Assembly (NCBI GenBank): GCA_002633025.1
Contig: NMRB01000357.1
Span: 119,736-183,735, forward strand
DNA: 64,000 nucleotides
Direction: 5' to 3'
Origin: Notospermus geniculatus
Taxonomy: Eukaryota > Nemertea > Pilidiophora > Heteronemertea > Lineidae
Shown: positions 1-8,600 of the stretch, one piece after another
Position numbering within the stretch: position 1 is the stretch's first letter
Layout of the letters: each line of letters opens with the position of its first letter
Program-made: the position numbers and the translations under genes
The notes under the pieces: generated by a model
The model's database searches: none
What the model saw: the letters and a program-made list of their open reading frames with translations, nothing else
What the model was told of the DNA's origin: nothing

Positions 1-1127
1 GGGGGGGGGGGCGTCGGAACGTTGATTTCGGCCTACATTCAATATTTTTTCTTCAAGCACCTGAACCACCGAGAAATACAACGTTTTTATGGTAAAATTT
101 TTATTTTGGTAACAATGAACATATATTATGATATACGGGAGAATCCAACTTACCTCGACGCGAGTCCATGTCATAAAAATTTTCTAAGCTCTAATAATAC
201 CGTAATATAGAGGGGTAGCATAATGGTAAATGGAACAGCTTGTATTATACCTAAGCTGTTCCATCTACCATTATGCTACCCCTACTATATTACGATATTT
301 TTAGAACTTACCTCGACGCGAGTCCAGGTCGTAGGCCCCCCTACGAGAGAATTTACTAAAATTTGTGAATGGCATAATTTACTGTTTTTGGGGGCAAGGC
401 CTACTGGCAATCTTCTAAAGTAGGCCCACTGAAGAACAAGCGGAGAAAGTAGGCCTACTTTATACCTTTTTGAAAAGTATGAAACGTGAATGGAAGAAAT
501 AACGAAAAAATGGAGACGGAGCCCAAAAATTGGAGAGGGAAGTGACGAGACGAGATAGCCTCATTTCTTAAATGGCCTTGGTAAAAGATGAAATTTTGGT
601 GCCTATTGCAAACTGAAATATTCTGGTTATCGGCCAATTTCGGCTACGACCCAAAGCTAATAACTGTGTATCAGTGTATTTAGGAAATTTATAAGTTCAA
701 CTTGCACTATTTTCGAAGAAAAATGCAGCGAAATCGTGTCATTGTTTTCTTGCTAAACGAACCCTCTCAGCCAATCCAATGGGAACCAATAAGATCACTT
801 GTTACTGAAGTCCTCGGAGTATATATGGCACGGTGATTGGTTGTGATATCGCAGTGTAAGAACCAACTGTTACTTTAGTTTCCTCCGAAGACAGTCACAG
901 TTCCCTGACCCTTGCCGTAGTATTTAATTTAAGCAATTAGCAGAGTATGGTTTATGGAAAGTTGCACGGGACATGTATGAAATCGGCCAGAGAAAAATGA
1001 CACACATTTTCACAATACAGTATAAAACAGAAAGCATCAGGTAGTAGTGCAATGCATGGACCCAAACGCTCGGAAGACATTGGACCCGAAGATTCTGAGA
1101 CCCTTCTGAGATAGGCTTAGCATAAGA
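1..1127. other. Gene-free left edge with a hairpin and repeat fragments
   Basis: No convincing coding exon is visible. The stretch starts with a G homopolymer. It contains a near-perfect hairpin at 201-294 and two copies of a short word reading acttacctcgacgcgagtcc (near 146 and 311) that flank the hairpin. TAGGCCTA-type words occur between 350 and 470. This is downstream of the LicD gene, which runs on the minus strand. Confidence 0.5.
201..294. repeat. Short hairpin element
   Basis: The left arm (201-241) and right arm (253-294) are reverse complements with about two differences, separated by an 11-base loop. The size and near-identity suggest a tiny fold-back element or a recent cruciform-forming insertion. 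Confidence 0.7.
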
Positions 1128-1527
1128 CAATCTCGTACCCGGAGATTCGTTACGCTCGGGCCGAGGTTGACGGTCGCTACACTAATCTCTGGGGACGGCT
1201 AGCCATTTTCACGCCTTAGGTGGGATTTTTGGTATCGTGCAATTTTAGACCGAATTTGACCACAAATGCACTGAAATGACTTGAGTATAAAATGTTACAC
1301 ACAAAATGTCCTTAGAAAGGTTTTTTCGAGGGATCTGTTGTATTTTTTGAGGAAAATCCACAGCGCTACTTGGCGCACTGTATAAAGTGAAGCGGGATGC
1401 GCCGTGTAACGCACTTGGCATTGCATTTTGGTTCACGAAGCCACCGCTAGGGCTTAGCCGTCTCCAGAGATTAGTGTAGCGACCATCAACCTCGGCTGAG
1501 CGTAACTAATCTCTGGGTACGAGATTG
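1128..1527. mobile_element. MULE-like MITE with 9-bp target duplication
   Basis: The ends are long terminal inverted repeats of about 72 bases (1128-1200 and 1456-1527), both beginning CAATCTCGTACCC when read inward. The element is flanked by a direct 9-base duplication, agcataaga, at 1119-1127 and 1528-1536. Long TIRs with a 9-bp duplication are typical of Mutator-like elements. There is no transposase ORF, so this is a non-autonomous copy. Confidence 0.8.
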
Positions 1528-1589
1528 AGCATAAGAAACATTCTTACGGACTATAATTTGTATGAGATCCCAGTTTTGCTAAAATGTTA

Positions 1590-2169
1590 TCAAGACCCAC
1601 TGTTGCAGTATTTCGGTAACAGAATCCTATGTATTACTTTAGGTCCACACTGCAATGTTTCTGTCACAGTGTTACCTTTAAGGTTGCGGAAAACAAATGG
1701 AAAGTATGGGAACAATGAGGAACAGCTGACCGTCTGCGTTGGTCGGCTACTGCCCCTCTCATGCTTGTGATCGTACCAAGTGGATTTGCACATTTTAACA
1801 CCTCCAATTGCAACTCGAAGATAGTGCTCCATATTACAAGGTCCCGGGTAGGTCCATCCCTCGAACGGCATCTGCCGCAGGGGAAAAACGTCCTTCTTTG
1901 AGAAGTAGCCTTGTCTGAATGTTGGATTACGATCCCATATATGAGTTGCATTGCTTGAAAAGAAAAAAATATCAATGAACGGCCAGCGCCAGTCTTTGTG
2001 ACGGAATGGTTTAGAACTACTGAGGTAAAATTTCCATTGGAACAATCCCTGAGTTGACCAGGTGCCATATTTCGATCCGGCAGCCTTCATAGCCTTGAGA
2101 AGCAGATCCCGCTGCCGGCCGTCCACCAAGACGTCGATATCATCGTCCCATGGAACCACGCCGTGGTGT
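1590..2169 (-). CDS. LicD-family protein, exon 2 (C-terminal catalytic half)
   Basis: Second and last coding exon of the LicD/fukutin-like gene whose first exon is 17650-18326. A TTTTCAG acceptor ends at 2170. The first base completes the Arg codon split at the exon 1 donor, giving R-H-H-G-V-V-P-W-D-D-D-I-D. The HG-x-V-P-WDDDID block is the LicD-family signature: the acidic cluster binds metal for nucleotidyl or phosphoryl transfer to a sugar or alditol phosphate. The exon continues through a conserved FPLR..PFEG segment, a Cys-x4-WYDHK segment and an ETL terminus to a stop at 1590. Coding length across both exons is 1,257 nt (418 residues), with no frame break. The family is assigned from the motif; substrate and partner are not known. 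Confidence 0.88.
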
Positions 2170-2181
2170 CTGAAAATAAAT

Positions 2182-2370
2182 GAAATGGTCCATGGACCAT
2201 GTGCTCACCTGGGTGAACGTACCAGAAAAACAAATGACAAATGTTAAATTGAAATGTTCCAGGGTCATGTATCCTCGTTAGATGCACCTGATAATGAAAT
2301 GGTCCATGGACCATGTGCTCACCTGGGTGAATGTACCAGAAGAACAAATGACAAATGTTAAATCAAAATG
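2182..2370. repeat. Tandem duplication with palindromic core near the LicD exon 2 acceptor
   Basis: Two copies of a roughly 70-base unit (about 2182-2255 and 2298-2368) share the 16-base palindrome ATGGTCCATGGACCAT followed by gtgctcacctgggtga. A decayed third start, aaatggtctatagacgatg, is at 2468. The duplication lies within 200 bases of the splice acceptor, where the branch point would be expected. Confidence 0.65.
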
Positions 2371-2669
2371 TTCCAGGGCAAGCCTTGAGTTCCAGAGGGT
2401 TGCAAAGGTTCATGAAGAAGATAAATTCCTCGGTCATTTATGAGTCAATGAATGTAGCAGAAGAAATGAAATGGTCTATAGACGATGTCATTATTAACAT
2501 TGGTTTTCATGTTGTGACTGACTTCTTCGTAATTGAGCTGTTCATTTTCTAATCGGAATGGGTACTTGAATGACACTTAGCGGAAACCTGTCCTTGCTGC
2601 AAATAATTTTTCATATTTGAACTATACTCATATCTGAAATGCCATACTAAGCATGCAGTGGGAATCTAG

Positions 2670-5600
2670 TTAGTGGAGATCAATGTAACTAGAAAGTGGT
2701 AGAACAGCATAGATCATGCTATGGTCCGACCAATAATTATCAATGACTTCAACAGTATCCAAGTTTTTGTTTGCAAAAACAAGATCCAACTTTGTGTGAT
2801 AGCTAGTAGTTTCCTTGGTGACAAATTGTTGGAAATTATATTCATTAAGCATGAATGTTTCTAATTTAGCATTGTAGTTTTCACCACTGACAACTGATTT
2901 CATATTAAAGTCACCAATGACAATGTAATCTTCATCTGGTTCATATGATAGGAGGCATGTTGAAATGTTTTGTTTCAAGTCGAAGAAAGAACAGCTAGGT
3001 GATACATAAACTATGACAATATGAACAACTTTGTTTGATGTTTTGGGGTGCAGACATGTCATAATTGCTTCAAAGTTCTGGGCATGGTAGAAGTTGGTTT
3101 CTTTGACGTCAATTGTATTTTTAACATACAACATTAAGCCATGAGGGGGTCGTGCTGATGTGTAGGGTGTTTTTTGATCATGGCGGATAAGTTGGAAATT
3201 AGGCAATGAATATTTGTTGTCTGCATCAGAATGTTTCAGTCTCGATTCGGCAAATCCAATGACAGAGGCAGAGGTTATATTTGGATCATGTCTGAGGTGT
3301 TCAAAGTTGCTGTGGACTGATCTGGCATTGTTGAAAACAACTCTCAGTAGTTCTGGTTGATATGTTACAAGTGCATGCAAGATTTTGTGATTTGACCATG
3401 TGTTGTCAACAACATGCGCGAAAGCTAAATTTGGAGCAGCAATGTCATTTGCAAATACTAAATCTAGAGTGGCGTCTTTTCGTTTGTCATTTGGATTTAT
3501 CCATTTATAGTTTGTGGACTTGACATGAATATACTGCTGAAAGTTGAACTTGAATTTCAAATATTGTGTGATGGTTTCATTGTCATATTCAGCTGTGGTG
3601 TTAGTATTGAAGTCACCCATAATGACACATTTTGCAGTCTGATGCCGAGTAGTAGTAGCTAGGCATTTTTCTAGTCCGTTTGTTAGGTTTTCAAATGAGC
3701 ATTTTGGAGTGACATACACCATTAAGATGGAGAACAGTTCATGGTGATGCTCAGGACAAACACGGGCACAAAAAGCTTTAATATGATCATCGGTATAACA
3801 GATTTTTTCAATGATTTGAATGTCACGTCTAATATACAGAAAGAGCTGATGTGGTTCTTGTTCATTATCATCTTCACGTGGGGTTCGGATTACTTCAAAA
3901 TTTGGAATTGTCACTTCATTTGCAAATTGGACCAGTGGCTTTTGTGTATTTGCTATCCCAATGACAGAGGCATTAATAATCATGTCATTTTTCTTCAATT
4001 GTTCAAAATTATTTCTGAGAGACTGTGCATTATTGAAGATCACGTGAAATTGTTTTTCTTGGTAAACAGGTGTATAGCATAGTTGGAGATACATGTATTC
4101 TTGTACTGCTGAAGATTGGCTGATTTTATCTACTGCTAGGTCAGTAATATACAAATCAGATATTGATCTAACACGGCTCAAAGCAACATAATGAATGTGA
4201 GAAAAGGTTTTTGGGCATCTGTTCATGTTTACGACAACTTGGTCGAAAGTACCACCTTGTGATGAATGAACAGTTCTACCATTACTCTGTTTCAACGGAA
4301 ATTGAGTTCTGATTATGAAATGTGACTTGCCCCAAGGAAATTGTCGGCTAACTGCAAATATTGGGGTCCAGCATTTGTCAATCTCGGCAGTGTATTTGGA
4401 CCGATGTTTATTTCTTTGGTCGCGACCAACCTTTTCATCATTGAACTCAACCCAAATGATAGCTGGGTTTTGTAAATCTTGCATGTACTGTATGTGCTTA
4501 ACAATACAGGAGGCACCATTCACAAGACCATCATTGATATCGAGATTGACTGATGTTGAGTAAATGAGTGAGACTGCAATGTTCAGTGATCTGGAGAGGC
4601 CAGCCTGTTGTTTATACATGTCCACTGTTTTCACACTATCAAGTATCTTCTGACGCACGTTTGGAGAGCAGTTAGTTAGAATTTCATCTTGAGCGTTCAC
4701 AGTTACTTTTTGTGTGGTGACTGTTTCAAACAGTGCAGTGTTATGGGTATGTGCTAGGTCCCTGAGAGCGTAGAGGTGGGGTAAATCTTTTGGATAGTCT
4801 GGTTCTCCAGCAGATATTTTACGTTGAAGAAGATATTTTATGTCATCATCAGTCTGTTTCCCAATTCTCAATCTGTTGAGGATATTGGCAAATCTTGCAT
4901 CATCTTGTTGTCGCATAACTTGGTCAAGTTCAAACATGTGAAAATATTCTGTCCAGAGATTAGTTGCTAGAGGTCCATAACCATGTGGAAGTGACTGGAA
5001 AATATATCTGTCGAACACTGGTTGAAGTTGGTACATATCACCAATGGCCAGGACATTGACCCCACCAAATATTACATTTCTACCTAATATTTCTTGCAAT
5101 CTCAAATTTATGAAATTGAACATTCTGCATCCAACCATAGATATTTCATCGATGATGAGAAATTTCAAATGCAGATATTTGGCTCTGAGTGTATTTCGCC
5201 TTTCACTGTCAAGGGGTTTATAGTCTAAACTTTGATTCGCTGGCATTTTAAATGCTGCATGTATGGTTGAACCACCAACAATATACGCTGCAAACCCAGA
5301 TGGTGCAAGAATTTGTATTCTTATGTCATCAGGATCTTGGCCTTCAGCAGAACATAAATATCTCAAGAGGTATTGATATAATGCCTTTACAACCTGTGAT
5401 TTACCAACACCTGCACCTCCTGTGAGAAATAAGTACAATTTTTCCTCTGTAGTTTTTATTGTTTGCGTAATGTGAGTGAATATTTCTCTTTGTTTTTTGT
5501 TCAGGGACTGTAGCAGGTCTTTGAACTGATCATCAGGAATCTTTGGACCAACATACTCAACATCGAGATCTGTGGATCGAACTGGAACACCAATGTCTTG

Positions 5601-8600
5601 AGCAAGGTCATATTGTTGATGTGACTTACAACGATCTGGGTCATAGAAGAGACATTCTTTACTATGAACAGTGTCCTCTACTTCATCTTGTTCCATGTCA
5701 AGAATGCCATCATCTTCGGCTTGTTGCATTGCTTGTAAGTCTTCGTCTTTGATCTTTTCATACTGTCGACGTTTTGTTTCAATGTCAGAAGTTTTTTTGA
5801 GGTGTTCATAATGGTGTTCATATTTCTCATATCCTCCAAGTAAACTTTCTTCAGTTTTTCTCCATGGATAGTACAGTAAAACACGTTCTCTGTAATATTG
5901 TTCAGAGTCATTATCTTTACTGAAGTTGACATACCGAATGACTCTTGGATTTTTCCTCTTGGTAATTGTAATGCCACTTCTCAGAACATAGCGAGTCTCG
6001 ATTTCAAAATCAACCTCGTCATCATTGTCCTCATTTAAGTTCACTTCAGGGATGTCATCATTGTTTACATTGTGTTGATTTACCTCATCAGCTGGATCAT
6101 CTTCTAAATTGTCTTCAAAAGGATCATCATCAGTGAAATTCTTTGGGTATTTGATTGTGAACTGTGATGCATAATCAGCAAGGCAGTATTTGTGTAAACA
6201 ACGAGGTCTTCTTGCATAGAGTGATATAAGGCCTTGTGTTTGTATTGCAGTTGAATGAGGGTCCATCTTTTGTAGCTTAGATTTGTCTTTCAATATGAAT
6301 GGGCGTTCTTCTGGTTTGTTTGTGTTGATGAAGAGAACTTCTCTTGATGAACGGGTAATGGGGGTCTGAAGTACGAGGTAAGCGGCTTCTTGGGCTCCAG
6401 TTTCCACAGCATTCAGGAATCTATTTCCGATGTGTCTCACAGACTGTTTAAGATGCATGTTGTCAGACTTTGCTTCTTTAGCTGCTGTATCAAGGAGGGC
6501 ACTCATTCCTTTCTGTGATTTGCAGGTGTAGGCAATAATGTAAACAGCCACAGCATAGCCATCAAGAATAAACTGTATGTCATGATTAGCTTGCCATGCA
6601 CTCAGAAGATGTCTCATGTAGGGATTGATACGAATTTCACAGGGACGTCTTTTTAAGAACACTTTGGCAGATTTCAATGATGATCGAATACTTTTGATAT
6701 ATTCTTCCTCTGTCATTTCTAACTGTTGCAGAAATTCATCAAACGTCATAGTGATATCCTTCCCATCGCCCATTTCTTTTAGAGTTTCTTGTATTCTCTT
6801 GAATTTTTCTTTGTATGATGCTCTGTCATCTTCAGTAGTGTCAGGGGATAGCGGCTCTAAAATACGAGTTGTTCTCATTGGTGGCATTGGAAATCCAAAT
6901 CTGCAAACTGCACTCCTGCCAGTACCTTTTCTGCACCCTTTTGTTGAGTGTTTGTGGTATTGTAATGCCAAGAAATCTCTTTCTTCATCACTGACATCAG
7001 AAGACACACTAATGAGTGAATCAATGAATTCAACAACTTCTTCTTCAGATGCATCTGCATATGTTGGAGCATTTTCAATCCATAAGGCCATGTGAACATG
7101 TGGGGAGCCTCTTTGTTGAAATTCAACTCGGTAAAAGCTATCCTTTACTATGCCTAATGGATTGTGTGGTCCTTTCAGAACGGTTTTCATGAACTGCTGG
7201 AATCTATGGTCAAAATACCTCGCACATGTTACTGGATCTGCACTTAAAAGGCGACTTCTTGTTTCCCAACTGAATTGATCTATTTGCTGATCAGTGTAAT
7301 CAATGTTGTCAATTAATTTGCCCAATGTCTTCAGTAAAGGAACCCATTTGGTATCAGCAGCTGACAGAGAGATGAACAATGTTGGAATACCAAGATGACG
7401 AATCATTGCAAATACTTGTTTTTTCTTGTTTTCAAGGTAAGGTGGGGAGTTACGAATTGTTCTGAATATATAGTATCCCTCATCCAGACGTACCATTCCA
7501 TTGCGCACTTCATCATCCAACATTTGTTGAGCAGTGTAAATGTTTCCTTGAGTCTTGCAGCGTCGAAGAGCCAAAGTGACTTTGTCAGATATCTGTTTGA
7601 GTTGTAATTTCTTTAACTTGAAGAAAATATTGGCGACATTGGTAGATGCTCGTCGATCCACAGATCTTAATTCATATTTGGCAATGTCACTGTAGTGCAC
7701 TGGGATTTCGGTCTCTGCTCTGCGATGTCCACAAAATATGGTTGGGAAAGAAAGGAATTCTGCATCAGCATCATGGTACAAACTTATTGGTGTCTGTCCT
7801 TCTCCAGGTGCAAATATGTATTCTTGTGGTTCACAAATTTCAGGAGAATCCAACATCGTATCCATATTTCCTGATACTCGTTCAGTTTCGTCTACTTCGC
7901 TGAAGTTATCATCATCCTCATTATCATCTTCAGTGTTATCTTCCTTCATGTCTTTATCCTGTCCTTGTTCCTGCCAATCATCACGATCCTGAGAAGTGCT
8001 AGGAATCGGCTCTGTCTGTTTAGTATATACTTTCTCCTGTTTCTGTTGTCGACTGTCATCACTATGATCACCTGAAATGCTTGCAATTTCCTCAGCATGT
8101 TCAGAATCTCTTTTTTCCCATCTCTGTTCCTCACTGTCATCACAATGATTACCACTATGCGAAGTGCTTGCAACTGGTTCTGTTTGTTGAAGATGTGTTT
8201 TTTCTAAGAAGTGGCTAAAGTCTCCAGCTTCTTCTTCATCAAGTGATTCCAACCAAAGGTCGCTAAGATCTACATTAATGTCCTTGTAGAGTGGTCCATG
8301 TTCCTTCAGCCATTTCAGAGCTTTTAACACTTTTGTTGGACGTATATTTTCACTGAATACATTTGTTTTGTATTGCTTTCGTCTCCGTAATTTCACAGGA
8401 ATTGTCTCAATATCAGATAAGTTCCTTGGGAGTGACAATGCAGTTTGTGTGACATTAACTGGAACATTGACAACATTTCCTCGTACCATTTTTTGGCCAC
8501 CAACAGGAAGTTCTCGCATTTGCATGAAAGGAATACGAAGTGAAATGAGCCTTTCTTCAAGCTGATGTAGTTCAAGTTCAGAAGGTTTCGGATGAAATCC

